Positions 1 through 11,252 are shown, numbered from the stretch's first letter. The stretch is 64,000 bases of DNA from Reticulitermes lucifugus (GCA_026260175.1 JAKCWW010000668.1:164-64163), one strand, 5' to 3'. Made by a program: numbers and translations. The notes: generated by a model not told the origin, from the letters alone.

Positions 1-500
1 CGGGTAGTGGCCCACGAAAGTGTGATTCACGCGCGTGGTTCACGCCCCGTGAGAACGCGGCCTAACGCCCGTTGAAGTTGCAACGGGATAGTGTTTAAAA
101 ATAGGCCGTCAGAAACAATTAACCCCAGTCTATGCTAAACGCCAGTGATAAAATGTCTTGCAGTCACACCTTGGCCAGGTGTTTGTGAAATGCTACAAAT
201 ATGCGGAAAAATACCGTATAGCTTATTTTCCTGATACATCCTGTAGCAGTGTAGCAACCATTCGAAATGAACACTTGTCGTCTCAGACTACTCATTCCTT
301 AGATGCATTGATCTACAGGATGATACAGACATTTCTTATCACTCTTCGGGCAAGTTGAAGTTTGGTACAGATGTGCTACATGCAGCATCTACTGACTGCT
401 ATTACCAGTGTGTGTGCTTGTCACGTCAAGGCGTGTGCGGAATCGCGTGCATGTGGTTCTCAGGGCATTTTCACACATCGTCTGAGGAATCCTTGGGATG
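1..500. other. Unassigned intergenic or intronic DNA
   Basis: No convincing exon, repeat or RNA gene was seen here. The short open frames have no recognisable domain and the composition is like the rest of the window. Confidence 0.4.
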
Positions 501-504
501 GCAG

Positions 505-535
505 CTGTAGTAAGAAACTTACAAATCACCCTGTA
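505..535. mobile_element. Possible single terminus of a mariner-like MITE
   Basis: The segment ends in 'ACAAATCACCCTGTATA'; its reverse complement begins TACAGGGTGATTTGT, a terminal style seen in TA-inserting Tc1/mariner elements (TA followed by CAGGGT). I did not find a matching second end nearby, so this is either a solo terminus or chance. Confidence 0.3.
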
Positions 536-937
536 TATTAACTCATGATTTCACTGAATATGCAGGCCATCAAGTGATGAAATGTTTTCGTTAGTGAATG
601 CCGCATGGGGGGCATACCTTCTTCTTGACCACATCCGTAACCACCAAGAATGACTGCTTCGTAATGAACACAGATTCACTGAATATGCACGCCATGAACT
701 TTCAAAGCTTTTGAAAGACATCTTCATAGAATAAGCAGTTGTGGTGTGTAAAGATGCATGGATGTGTGCACACAGCATTCCCACCTGCCGTTGTGATTGT
801 TTCTGGTTTGCAGGCTGTAGCGTGTATTCTTTTGTGTGTTTACATAATGCCGTCTCAGTACCATGTCCAATGTAATGTCAGCATTATGTAAGCTTTATGA
901 AATGTTAGTGTTAATGATTGTTTTTGTTTTGTTGCAG

Positions 938-968
938 GTGAGTGTTGTTTGGGGAAGCGCTGGTATAC
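938..968 (+). promoter_or_regulatory. Candidate recursive splice site with downstream donor (RS1)
   Basis: A T-rich tract runs into TTTTGTTGCAG|GTGAGT, so a strong 3' splice site is fused directly to a strong 5' splice site at 937/938. A second donor, GTGAGT, lies 31 nt further on at 969. In animals this layout (Yn-N-CAG|GTRAGT) marks zero-length exons used to remove long introns in steps, and a close downstream donor is typical of the 'RS-exon' that defines the site. If the second donor is used, a 31-nt exon (not a multiple of 3) would be included. Same strand and same layout as the site at 29566. Splicing is inferred from sequence alone. Confidence 0.5.
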
Positions 969-1344
969 GTGAGTAATTGTATTTCAGTTGCTGTAAAAGA
1001 AATATAATTGAAGACCAGTTTCATGTTTAACGAAAGCATAACTACAGTTTTCATGCAGCAAGTAGCCTAAGTACGATGTTTTTCATCCTTTCTGGTTCCG
1101 CGGACCTCCTACGAAGTTAACAGTGATTTGGCGGATCTCTCCCCAAAGTGTGTCATGTCGCGGTACGTTTTGAAGTCGGAATATTTACAGTTAAGAAACG
1201 TACTTAAATGGTGAGAACTTTTATTAAGTCAGTATAAAAATTTCATACAAAAACAGTAATCTTCCTAGCAATGACAGTGAAGCTAAGATTAAGAAAGATA
1301 AAGGGAAAGTTGTCCCTGTTGACGTCATGAAAGCATATAGGCGG

Positions 1345-1590
1345 AGGGTATAGCTCCACTCATTTTTAACCTCGGCACTGATGGAGGTGAGTGGTCATAT
1401 TCTTTCTCCGGCCGCTGAACCCCCGGGAAAGAACCCTGGTACTCATTGAATAGGAGGCTGGGTGGGGCCCAGTGCTGGTATAGATGATTTTGGAGAATAG
1501 AATTTTTTTTTGCCTCTGTCGGGATTGGAATCCCAGACCGTCTATTCAGTAGCGAGTCGCGATGCCTAGTACGCTATCTCAACTCAAGAT
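1345..1590 (-). mobile_element. SINE-A/B type tRNA-derived SINE, diverged
   Basis: Reading the minus strand, the tRNA-like head has an A-box region at about 1580-1560 and a B-box 'GGGATTCCAATCCC' near 1530. The shared core (CCCGGGGGTTCAGCGGCCGG region) and the tail with 'TGAGTGGAGCT' near 1350 follow. A T-run at about 1503-1511 interrupts the head. Many substitutions suggest an old copy. Confidence 0.75.
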
Positions 1591-1599
1591 TAGGAGAGG

Positions 1600-2985
1600 T
1601 GTGACTGAATTCGCCGACCCCCTGTTGAACAACACTGATCTAGGAGACCCAACTGCTGTAGGCTTACTACATTGTTTGAGGTTGCTCATCCTCTTATCGA
1701 GTGGGGATTGTGTTTTCTCTAGCGGTAAGTTGGCCAGAGCGTGGGTCTGGCCTGTTAACTTAATCTTAATACCCAAATTCAAAATCTGTAAGTGCTTCGT
1801 CGGCTCGCCTCTAGTCTTCGTTCAATCTTTGCACCATGCAGTCATAGCTTTTCGTCGGGCCTGTTTTTTATGTTTTCATTTCAGCTTCCGGAACAGTGGA
1901 CCGGTTTTCACGAAACTTTTTATAATCGATACGCCATTGGAGGCCATTCTGACAACGTATTTTTCAGTTTTCTGTTTTCGGTAATAACAACATAGCCGAC
2001 ACGTAAAATCGCAAGGTGGGAGCGGTACGTACTCTGGGGTAATGAAATAATGTACGATAATACATCATGGTAAGATTTGCAGAATTTTTAAAGGCAGTAT
2101 CTCTGTAGAGTGGAACATAACAGCATGGTTGCCATGCAAACATTTTCTGTAGCTTTCGGTCTGAAGACTGTAACTAATGGACAACTGGAGCTATGCATGT
2201 GAAATTTGGTACGGAAATACGTCACGTGTATATGCACAGGTTGTGCCTGAAATATTGTTTGTATGTTAACAGTTAAATAAAATGGCGACAGTGTGAACCT
2301 TTTGAGGTTAGTTTACTTGAGCTCATGTGAAATTTGTACTGACATAACTGACCCGAGTTCTGCGCAAGAATTAAGGTACAACAAGAGTAATACGCCTAAT
2401 GCTGTTGGAGACGCAAGACTGAAAATGCGCGAACAGCAAAGTAGGCACTGGGATCTGCTGGGAGCTGCTTGTGTTTATCCGTAATCCGGATAGCCTGTTT
2501 TAGTTCAGTAATAATTTACGTAATGAAAGGATTTTGTTGGTTATCTTGCATAAAACTTTTAGGCCTTACTGGGGTTTCTTCCGGGATTTTGCAAGTTGTT
2601 CAATGGAAGTGAGTTGTTAGTTTTTTTTTCCTTGGCAGTGAAACCATAAACAGATTAAGGGAATTAAATAATTGTGTGACGTGTGTGCCTTTCTAAAGAC
2701 GCTGTGTGTGATTTTGTTGCGCGAAACGGAATTATTTGTCAGTAGAGTTGCCGTACCTGGTTCATCTCTCCTTTTTAGAGGATTGGTTCAGCGGAGGGAA
2801 GACTCTCGAGGGAATTGCTGTTTCTCCTGGGATGTTCTGGGAATTAAATATTTACTACGACCGTAAAGGGCGTCCCGCGCACTAGAACGAATTGGAGGTA
2901 TAGGGGTGGGTTGTACTGGCAGTTCACAAAACATTCGCTAGTAGAGTACATTTGTCGGTCTGTCACGGAAATAGAATTTGACAAG
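1600..2985. other. Unassigned DNA
   Basis: Several short open frames occur but none shows a domain, codon bias or splice context. No known repeat was recognised. Confidence 0.4.
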
Positions 2986-2989
2986 ACGG

Positions 2990-3480
2990 GCAATGTACGT
3001 ACAAACATAACATTGAGGCGCGTTCGTGTAGCCCTTGTTACCGTGTAAAAGCACTGCATATTCTGAGTGTCTGTAGCCTTAGTTATCCAGCATGCAATGT
3101 GCATGCGCCTTATTATATTCATATCTGTGGCCTCTCTGGGTGTACCATATTTTTCCACATTATCTCATAAACCCCACGATTTTTGGAAGTTATTGAACAT
3201 AAAATGTCTGTTTTGATTTTCTGTACAACGTTTAGTCATTCTAAGAAGAATTCAGCGAGGTACCATAAATGTACGTAGGTCATCATGTAAAGTACCCGTT
3301 ATTCTTGTCGGATTTTAATGAAACTTGCATTTTCTCGATATATTTTTGGAAAGCACTCAAGTCTCATGGAAACCCATCCAATGGGAGCCGAGTTGTTCCA
3401 TGCGGACAGGCGGTCAGTCAGTCATATCGAAGCTGATAGTCGCTCTCGGCAATTTTGCGAACGCGTCTGAAAACTGGTGC
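2990..3480 (+). repeat. Dispersed repeat family E, copy 1
   Basis: This stretch is similar, over roughly 450 bp, to the reverse complement of 45795-46260. Shared blocks include a 'CATTGAGGCGCGTTCG' block near 3010, 'TTCTAAGAAGAATTCAGCGAG' near 3240 (quoted in part: AAGAAGAATTCAGCGA) and 'GGGAGCCGAGTTG' near 3380 followed by a 'CATGCGGACAGGCGG' block. The 3' blocks also occur at 17390-17880 and 19365-19510. No coding capacity or terminal repeat was identified, so the class is unknown. Confidence 0.65.
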
Positions 3481-4254
3481 CGGTAATCAGCCGCAGGATT
3501 TGTGTGGCCTCGAGTGACTGATGGCGGTAAGCGAGTCAAATGAGAGTGTAGTACTTCGATGAGGTTTGGTGCCTCGTGGAATGACTAGTGACCGAAGGAA
3601 TCGTCTGCCGTGTCCCGCAAAGGATAGCATACAAAATTTGAATAGTGCGTGGATTTCTTCGAATTGCTTAAATTTGTAATTTATGTGGGTCTTATAAACT
3701 TGATCTCTCACGTGGAGGAAGGGACATTACCCAGATTTGGACTTGAGTTCGATAAACGGATGTGAGCACATCTCCAACCGTTTGTCCCCGGCTTCTCACT
3801 GTAGAGTATCGGGGTCGGTCCCAGGGCAGTCTGTGGTAATTGTGCACAAAATGACACTAGAAAGGGGTTTTCCTTGCAATTCCGGTTTGGACATACTGTA
3901 ATCTACGTCGCAATTAGCAGTACAGAGGCAAATATTCTGGCAGAACGTTTCTCCGCATTGTGTCTTAAAAATTCACTGATCGCCTGCAAGTTGGACGGCG
4001 AAAGTTACAGTCCTGCTTGCTGCTTTCAATTAGTGGAGCCGAGTTAAGTAATCCACTGGCCTCCTATAAGCTAGTGCAACAAATCTTGCGAAATAATTTC
4101 TCTCGTCGTCTGTAGAGTGGCTTGCCGCCTTCAGTCGTTGAGCATATGGCGATAAATTTACTTAGCAGATCTGTCAGCGCAGTGTATTCTCCATATACCT
4201 CTCTGAAATTCACGTATCGTCTTCGTCCTGCGATAACTGTGAGTATATTGCCCT

Positions 4255-4405
4255 CTCACGCAGTGGCGCAGTTGGTTGGGGCACTGCACTACAAGCCGGA
4301 AGGACGCGGATTGCGTCATTGGAATTTTTCATTGACTTAATCCTTCCGGCCGCACTGTGGCCCTGGGGTCGCCTCAGCCTCTAACAGAAATAAGTATCAG
4401 TGATA
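4255..4405 (+). mobile_element. tRNA-headed SINE, a separate family (SINE-H)
   Basis: The A-box-like 'TGGCGCAGTTGGTTGGGG' at about 4263 is followed, about 45 bp later, by a diverged B box (GGATTGCGTCA) and then a body with 'CCTTCCGGCCGCACTGTGG' and 'CTCAGCCTCTAACAGAAAT'. Neither the head nor the body matches SINE-A to D in the window. Confidence 0.55.
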
Positions 4406-4625
4406 TCTCCTTTGGGGGGGGGAGTTAAGGCGTCCAGTGTTCTACGTGAGACTAGTTGAGGATGAAGAAACAATTGAGCTTCGAGCATACAGCACAACGT
4501 AGCGCAATCAGACGTCAGCTGTCCGATAGATGAAATTGACGCTTTGCTCAAAAACGCGAAGAAGTGACCGATGAAGGAGGCCGTGGAGTAGCGCGTGAAT
4601 ATTATGGCAACCCGTCGTATGCCTG

Positions 4626-4644
4626 ACACACACACACACACATA
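4626..4644. repeat. (CA)n microsatellite
   Basis: A run of CA dinucleotides followed by a short TA-rich stretch. Confidence 0.9.
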
Positions 4645-5079
4645 TATCATATAAACACGTTATTAGAAGTACCAGTTTTCCGTCCGTGGCTCTCGTAAAA
4701 CGGACACTGGTAATAAAGAAGTCTCTTGGATTGTTACAGTCATATGAAATGGTCTGTAGGCTCATAGCCTTGTTACTCAGAAAAACGAATTTATTGGAAG
4801 TATCCGTTTATTTTACCCAGACGTTTCTTAACATGAACATTCTGATATATTTTTATAATTTTTATATTGTTTATTCTGACATGTCTTAATAGAGAAGTTA
4901 GTAGTGGCCCAGCTAGTTAAGAGACTGCGTACTGTGTTCACAAGATCCCGTCTCTGGACCATGTCTTGAGCCACTTGAATCCAATGGTACCGGTCGCTCT
5001 GGAAAACCAACTGCTGTTTTATGGATTCGTGAATCGGAAACGGTTTGAAATTACTGTTTTTAAAACGTGACGTCACAGT

Positions 5080-5268
5080 GCGAGATTTCAGGCTTCCGCC
5101 GCGGATAGTTGAGGCCGTCGCTCTTCTGGGATGTAGCACGGCGTGGGTTGGCTACCGACGTTTCGGGACAGCGTATCAGTCCTATATTCTTGGATTCCTT
5201 GACCGTCGAAGATGGGACCGATATGTTGTCCCGAAACGTTGGTAACCAACTGCTAACAACATCCCAAA
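5080..5268. mobile_element. Foldback (FB) palindromic element, diverged copy
   Basis: The left arm carries 'TTCAGGCTTCCGCCGCGG', 'GCTCTTCTGGGATGT' and 'CTACCGACGTTTCGGGACA'; the right arm carries their complements, 'TGTCCCGAAACGTTGGTA' and 'ACATCCCA'. The two arms face each other around about 40 bp. The right arm ends early compared with the copy at 49810-50065. Right-arm translations across the family give the IPEERRSHLHRGG type of peptide common among insect repeats, but here that outer part is missing. Confidence 0.75.
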
Positions 5269-5989
5269 CGATCCCAAGGCCATGAAACCGCAATTCAGGA
5301 ACACGTTTCCGCATTATTAGAGGCGTTTCCGGAAAAATGGGTTGCGCGTCTTAAGAAGTCGATGTATTCCTGTGAGTGCGTATGACGTGTTAGCCACTAA
5401 TTCGAACTGAAACATTAAGTGTCGTCATGGCAACTGGCAGCGGCCAGTTAAGAGTTTGCGATTGTGGAATTTACTGTTTTGTTTACCGCCGGGTAACAGA
5501 GAAGTGCGCACCCTCTAACGGATGAAACACGGAGCCATCAATCCATATTGCGAGAGGGTTTATATGAAGGGTCGGAAGGGCTTCCCCATTAAAAAATTTA
5601 ATAACAGGAACATCGCTCCCTCCATCCACAAAGACAATTTGTCAAGATTTATAGACTGCCTGTTATACTGCAGCACGGGTGTAGAAGGTGTGCTGCAAAC
5701 GTTAGCTACCGCAGTACTGAATATTTATGCTATGCAGTCCCAACAGGCCGGTCGGCCGCAGAGCCACCATCTGTACAATTGAATTGCGATGCCATCACAG
5801 GGTGGTTCCTGGTTATGATAAACATCCACTGCCGCTAGATCGACATGCGTTATAATGTTTATTCGTCGCGTGATGATGCCGGATCTTTTAATCAATGAAT
5901 TGCGAGATGTGCTGTATATGTAGAATGTATGGATGTGTTGAGAATTTCATGTACAGAAATCCGTCGGCTTACGAGCTTAATTGGCTCCC

Positions 5990-6000
5990 CCCCCCGCCCC
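5990..6000. repeat. Poly-C tract
   Basis: A short C-rich run next to the start of repeat family P. Confidence 0.6.
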
Positions 6001-6019
6001 GAAAACTGCTCCTGAGACA

Positions 6020-6475
6020 AGAACTCTTAAAACGAAAATTACTATCCCATTACTTCCCACATCATGAATTTTAATTGGTTCCAGAGGTCAAAAATTTTCC
6101 TCAAACATACGGTGTTCACCGTAGTATATGCAGAACAGTACCTAAATATGAAAAATAGTACTAACGTTGAATTGCAATGTTTGACATCGTTTAGCCAGTT
6201 ACCTGTGCATAAACATTAGTAGATTTGTATGGAAAATGCGTACAAGTTGGGTATCTCCCGTGGTATAAAGTATGATACACAAAACACTTAATGGAGGCAA
6301 CGTTATTAACACCGATAAGAAAGAACGTCATCACAATACTACCGGAACAGTAAGAGATGTCTCGATGCTGTTGCTGCTGCGCAGACCGCTGAGCGCAGGC
6401 TGTAGGACTTGCAGCTTCCTGTGTTATCGCTGCCGCTGTCTTTGGACAAGATGCGCTGCATAGGTGCTGCCATCT
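6020..6475 (+). repeat. Dispersed repeat family P, copy 1
   Basis: It aligns by eye with 47590-48060 on the same strand over about 450 bp. Shared blocks in order are 'CCAGAGGTCAAA' / 'CTACAGGTCAAA', 'AGAACAGTACCTAAAT' / 'AGAACGGTACCTGAAT', 'TAACACCG', 'GAACGTCAT' and a 'GCTGCGCAGACCGCTGAG' / 'TTTGCGCAGATCGCTAAG' block. No open frame is shared. The class is unknown; it may be a long non-autonomous element. Confidence 0.65.
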
Positions 6476-6539
6476 GCCGTCCCTCGCTAGGCCATATCCC
6501 TCGGTTACTGAATTCATAATAGTTTTCTGTGTTTTGTTT

Positions 6540-6622
6540 TCGTTCGAGAACCGGGAATTGAATTTCTGTCCAGCATATAGCCAGTCACAATACTGGCTGT
6601 GCTATCCCGCCTCATACAAGCC
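6540..6622 (-). mobile_element. tRNA-like head of a SINE fragment
   Basis: On the minus strand the sequence begins near 'GGCGGGATAGCACAGCCAG' (A-box-like) and reaches 'AATTCAATTCCCGG' (B-box-like) about 50 bp later. No SINE core follows, so it is a head-only fragment. Confidence 0.45.
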
Positions 6623-6639
6623 AGATGAACTGTCCTATA

Positions 6640-8035
6640 AGCAGGTATTCTGATTGGGATTTGCAGTTGTACGCCTTAAATGAGGATAAACTGTCGAGCA
6701 TTTTACCTTAAATTTCGTAAGTCAAATTCACGTTCAGAACTGTTTTATTTTTCTGTTTGTAGAAAATTGTTCGGATTTTGTTCCTAAGCTTAACATCTCA
6801 CGTCACGCTGTACAGATCCTTGGACTGAAATTGAAACAGGATCGTAAAGGATCAGTGACCAGAACTCTTATGTATGGCCAAGGGATCCGAATTTCACGTA
6901 ACGTAACCCAGCATTCTTTGTATGACATTTTACCCCAATTGAAATTCGTGTCTGAATACAATGCTAATTAACGTTGTAATGTCTACCGTATTCATTATTT
7001 TTCTGCTTTCTACGTGTTTTGTTATTTTCATTCTTAGTTTATTTCTTGTATTTCTGCCTTCGATTCCTATATCTCCCAGCTGGTCTTTTCCCTTTATAGG
7101 CATTGTTCGTCTCCCGTGGTGAGTGGGGGCTATTTTCAGGGAGGTATAGGGGTCGGAACTTGAGGCCGATGACTGACCTCCATGCACCGCTGAGGCTAAG
7201 AATGTGCGGAACTGTAGAGGCATTCCCTATACGCCTTCGTGCCCGTAATGCTTAATTAAACACAGGGGAAGCTTTGACCTTTACCTCCCATCTGTCGATA
7301 CTGTTCCCTTGTCTTTCTTGTTTATGTGAGTTTTTTATCACATGTATTTATGTTTCTTCCTATCGTTCTTTACATTACTTGTTAATTTTGTCTCGTTTTA
7401 ATTTGCCCATTCTTGCTGTAGTCGTTACGGACCAATTACTCTGGTATGGCCCAGCTCCACATTCCAGAACTACGGACTCCGCAAATACAAAAATTTGTTA
7501 GGAATAATTTTGTTTTATTCGTTTGTACACACGCGTGTCTTAACTTTCGTGTTTTTGATCTGTGCCTTTGGGATTTTTATGATTTGGACGTAATGTTTGG
7601 GAATGTATGGTTTGTGGGCGAAGTCGCCTTCTGTGCCAACAGCTTAAGTTCCTGTGTGTTTTTTGTGTGGGCAGTATGTAACGTATTTACCATCAACCAT
7701 GGAAAGTGTTGTTTGTTACGTAATTATGATATTAATGTCAGTTTTGTGATTTTGAAATTAATTATTTAATTTTCTGAAACTGCTTTTTAAGTCTTCTTTG
7801 AGCTACAGTTTGGTTTCTTCTTGAGAACTTCATTAGCGAGTTGCGTGTGTCCATTTCTCCCATGAATTCGTCTACAACAGACTAGGTGAAGCGTATAATA
7901 ACTGACCGATTTTTATAAAATTAACATCGCAAGGTACGATGTGTAACCATCTCGACATGTCTTAACTGTTTGTGATTACCATTGAGGTTATATGCGACAA
8001 ATTTAACATAAACAGCCTCTCATTTTGGAGGCCTG
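6640..8035. other. Unassigned T-rich DNA
   Basis: No repeat or exon was recognised. The open frame at 7446-7769 (107 codons from a non-repeat region) shows no motif or plausible splice context and is judged to be chance in T-rich sequence. Confidence 0.4.
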
Positions 8036-8175
8036 TGTTTGATCCCAAGGTAAATCCATGTAGACCTGTGGTGGACAAAGTGGCACTGGAACAGGTTTTT
8101 CTCCGAGTACTATGGTTTTAGCCTGTGTATATCGTTCCACCTATGCACTATACTCATTTTCATTCACCTCCTAAT
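8035..8175 (+). mobile_element. SINE-C fragment
   Basis: The diagnostic body is present: 'TGTGGTGGACAAAGTGGCAC' then 'GGTTTTTCTCCGAGTACTA'. It resembles the copies at 24366 and 57553; the tRNA-like head is lost or unrecognisable. Confidence 0.7.
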
Positions 8176-8794
8176 GACGCTGTGACTACGTCGCTAGATG
8201 AATCATGGTAACAGGAATATAAGTAATAATATATTTACAGAAATATCATAAAGTTTCCCTTTGATTATCTTACTGTAAAGTAATACGTAAACCAGAGTGA
8301 CGTAACTGCACTCTGTGTGTATCACTGTGTAACAGTAAAATTTTGAAACCCAACTGGGCGTTGTGGTCAATGACAGACGTACTGTTTGGTTTCCACCTGC
8401 TTCCAGAATATTTATGGAATGTAGCCGGTTTTTAAGATTACATGAATTGCAGAATTCTTGTAGTGAGATTGAGCAATGCTTTTTTCTGTGCCCGAAGAAT
8501 ACACACGTGATGCTAAAGGCACCAATTCTTTGTTCCTAACGTCAGTGGCATGTTTTTGATAAGGGTATTATCACATTGAGTATATGTGTTCACATCTCTA
8601 TCATAGATGTCTCTGAGGGATGTGGTACGTCGTGTCATCTGCTGGCGGAATGTAGAACTATTGGGACATGTGTCTGTCGGATACAGGATACAACGCCCAG
8701 CGCGACCTTGTTCCGGCTACCGCTATACTATTCTGTGTTTCGTTCGGGAAAGGGGAATTGTTGCTTGTTATTCTGTTATTTTTCTTTCTTTCTT

Positions 8795-8910
8795 TCCTCC
8801 CCCATCTAGCGCCAAAGTTAAAGAAAGAGTAGAGCTGTACCTCTACTCCCCATCTGGGCCTTCATGGCATGTTGTAGTGTAAACTTTACCTTTATCTTAC
8901 CTTTCTTTCC
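8795..8910 (+). mobile_element. SINE-A, 3' part only
   Basis: It starts in the core at 'TCTAGCGCCAAAGTTAAAGA' and runs through 'GTAGAGCTGTACCTCTACTC' and 'TGGGCCTTCATGGC' to a TTTACCTTTATC tail. This is the same order as the complete copy at 23585-23885. The 5' half is missing. Confidence 0.8.
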
Positions 8911-9039
8911 TGATTTTTTACAGTTGCCAGCAGATGCGACTCAGAAGTCAGAAAACAAGATAAATCTGTCTAGAGGGCCGAAGAAGTAACATCATAATTG
9001 AGCAAATTCGTGATGAGTAGCTTCATGATTTATACACCT

Positions 9040-9290
9040 CGCGTGATATTGTTAGGGTGATCAAAATCAAGGGGGATAGGATGGGCGGGACATGTGGCAT
9101 GTCGGAAAGACGGTGTTTTGGTGGGGAAACCACATGAAGACCCACGTGTAGACGGGAGGATAATATTAAAATGGATTCTAAAGAAACAGTATGGGAGAGC
9201 ATGGACTGGGTTCATCTGCCGTGGGTTAGGTAACAAGTGGCAGGCTGTTGTGAACACGGCAGCAAATCTGCTGGTTCCACATGGCAAGTG
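9040..9290 (+). mobile_element. LINE (non-LTR retrotransposon) 3' coding fragment
   Basis: Translated in more than one frame, this gives the familiar C-terminal tail of insect LINE polyproteins: an MGGTCGMSE-like '(R)WAGHVARM' region, a GRPR-like segment now degraded, then EDNIKMDSKE and SMDWVH followed by a WQ/AVVNT-like end. The usual pattern is [40 protein letters not shown]. Frame changes show the copy is dead. The same family tail appears at 34885-35092 (minus) and 55020-55210. Confidence 0.75.
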
Positions 9291-9959
9291 TGCGCTGTCG
9301 CGGACACGTGTCGCCTGTATTAGCATTGCTGTGTTGACAGTGATTAAGTCACTCCCAATCACAGTGATCACTAGTGAACTGTCACAGGGTAAACCTGCAG
9401 TTTATTTCGCTACTGCGACTTTGTTACTAAGAAGTGGAGTTGGGCAAGCGGATTGATACAGCCGCCGACAGTGCTTTTGGCCCTTAGTTATGGCATTTAG
9501 TGTGCATTTTCATGTGAAATGTTTCATAGAAGTTGTATGATTTTTTTTTCACTGGACACCTGGACTCATTATCTCGTCGGATCTTTTCAAAGTTGTGACC
9601 CGTCAGTGACCTGAGGAGCCTTGATGGCCAATGTCCAGCGCCAGTGTACCATAAGACGCATTTCAATGACACTGGCAGTTAAGAACAAATTATTTTATGT
9701 TACAATAATTAATGCACACTTCGTGAAGATGTAATGTTGCAGCATTTTCTAGACGCTTACTTATGACCGCCCTATATCTTCGTTTTCGTTTTATCAGTCT
9801 GGTATCAGAACCACTAAAACCCCCTAACATTGGGCCCACCACGCTCTGACGGTACTATGATGAATTTAATACCGTTTAATATTGCCTCGTCTCCGTCTCT
9901 GAAATCGAATTCATCCACAAGTGTTCGTTCTTCCCAGAGCGCCTCGTCAGTGGGAGACT

Positions 9960-10090
9960 TGCCCGACGTTTCGAGACCACAACGCTACCTCGAAATGGCC
10001 ACCAGGCATCCAGTGACGCGGCCCCATATACCAGTAGAAAGAAGACTTCAGTTGCACCGCCGTGAAAGCCTTAAATTCATAGTTTAATAG
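9960..10090 (+). mobile_element. FB-type right-arm fragment, diverged
   Basis: It contains 'GCCCGACGTTTCGAGACC' followed by a stretch translating as IPVERRLQLHRRESLKF, the same peptide pattern (IPEERRSHLHRGGGLKS) as the FB right arms at 50030 and 53580. There is no left arm, so this is half an element. Confidence 0.55.
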
Positions 10091-10194
10091 AATATTCACG
10101 CCAGACGTGATTTTTGTTCTTGTTCGCCTCGTCTGTTATATCCGTTTGGCCATTTATTAAGTCATTAAAGACAACTGCAAGTACTTTTCTATCC

Positions 10195-10400
10195 AGTGCT
10201 TCCCTATTACCGAAAGACCATTGGTGTTTGGAAGGTTCCTGGGCTTCGCCCGTTTGTCCTGGTGAGAGCAGCATGTAGATGAAGATGAGTGTGGGGCATT
10301 GGTGGGATGACAACTGACAGGGGAAACCGAAGTACTAGGAGAAAAACCTATCCCAGTGCCACTTTGTCGACCACAAATCTCACATGGGCTGACGTAAGAA
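10195..10400 (-). mobile_element. SINE-C
   Basis: On the minus strand the body with 'GTGAGATTTGTGGTCGACAA' is followed by 'GTACTTCGGTTTCCCCTGTC' and a tail with 'GGCGAAGCCCAGGAACCTTC' and 'CAATGGTCTTTCGG'. This corresponds to the tail of the copies at 28618 (minus) and 57553 (plus). The tRNA head is missing. Confidence 0.7.
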
Positions 10401-10401
10401 T

Positions 10402-10618
10402 ACCGTAATTTATATTTTAAGATTCAGTTCGTACCGCGCAGTAAACACTTCGGATTATAAATGCCAGTCAGTTAATGCTGTTTAGAGAAATAATCGCTGT
10501 TCGGAGAACGATACAGAACGCACAAATGCACTGTGTGGGCAGAACGTAGAATTTTGTAATGTTAAACCTGGTGGTACACTAAGTAACCTCTAGGCTTGAA
10601 AGGGTTAATATGTATATC
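10402..10618 (+). mobile_element. Family F TTAA-type MITE, copy 1
   Basis: It shares with 11064-11252 and the reverse complement of 57323-57537 the blocks 'GATTCAGTTCGTACCG', 'AGTTAATGCTGTTTAGAG', 'GTGGGCAGAACGTAGA', 'AACCTGGTGGTACACTAAGT' and a 'GAAAGGGTTAA' end. The right end abuts TTAA (10615-10618). No open frame. Confidence 0.7.
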
Positions 10619-10714
10619 TTGCATTGCAAGAGTACTACGAGAAGAGTGGCTTATAAAATTCCTAGTTCCTCAGGAGTCCCAGCTGTCCATCATCATCTTA
10701 GATGTTGTCATTAG

Positions 10715-10980
10715 ATGTTTATAGATGCACTAAGTCGACAAACGTGATGGCATGTCGGCTGGGAAACGCTGAGTTGGGAGTGAAGAACACGAAACTGCGT
10801 ACCGAGCAAGTTGGATCAAGCGGTAACGTCTTTTGACTTGTATTCGGGCGGTTCACATTTCGAACCGCGGTCTGGACACCGACTAAACGGACTGAGGCTG
10901 TCGTGGTTTCGTCATTCCCTCCGGGCGTTTGCTGGAATTGCACCTTAAAATATTCCGTGGTCACTTCGTTCCACACCCTG
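10715..10980 (-). repeat. Dispersed repeat family G, copy 1
   Basis: The minus-strand sequence translates as NEVTTEYFKVQFQQTPGG..TTTASVRLVGVQTAVRNVNRPNTS. It resembles the plus-strand segment at 30230-30380 (..PAVSWWNRGRSRLTSVRLAGVQAEIRTGHIPSS). Peptides of the type VRLAGVRAEIRT are, to my knowledge, a common artefact of an insect SINE-like repeat and not of a host protein. Confidence 0.6.
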
Positions 10981-11063
10981 TCTAATCCTTTCTTATCATC
11001 ATAGCAGTCGACGGTGTACAGTCGTCATTTCCTGACTGTCATTAACCCATAAAAGACTGAAAG

Positions 11064-11252
11064 TAACCTGAATTATACTTAAACGTTCAGATCGGACCGA
11101 GTAGTAAACACTCTCCGTCTCGGTTTAGAGAAGTGCTGTTTGATCTGACACTCATGCAAAACACACACACACAATGCGTGGGCAGAGCATACTATTTTCG
11201 TACGCCAAACCTGGTGGTACATTAAGTAAACCACTAGGTTCTAAAGGGTTAA
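11064..11252 (+). mobile_element. Family F TTAA-type MITE, copy 2
   Basis: It starts 'TAACCTGAATTATACTTAAA' and ends 'CTAAAGGGTTAA', with the TTAA at 11249-11252. An internal (AC)n run lies at about 11160-11174. It aligns with copy 1, and this tandem-like spacing of only about 450 bp between two same-strand copies is notable. Confidence 0.7.

Noticed and set aside
1562-1984. 140-codon plus-strand frame
   Set aside because: It begins inside the antisense head of a SINE copy (1345-1590) and continues into T-rich non-coding DNA.
4390-4425. G-run near 4413 as a regulatory G-quadruplex
   Set aside because: A single G-run cannot form one; it is probably part of the SINE-H tail.
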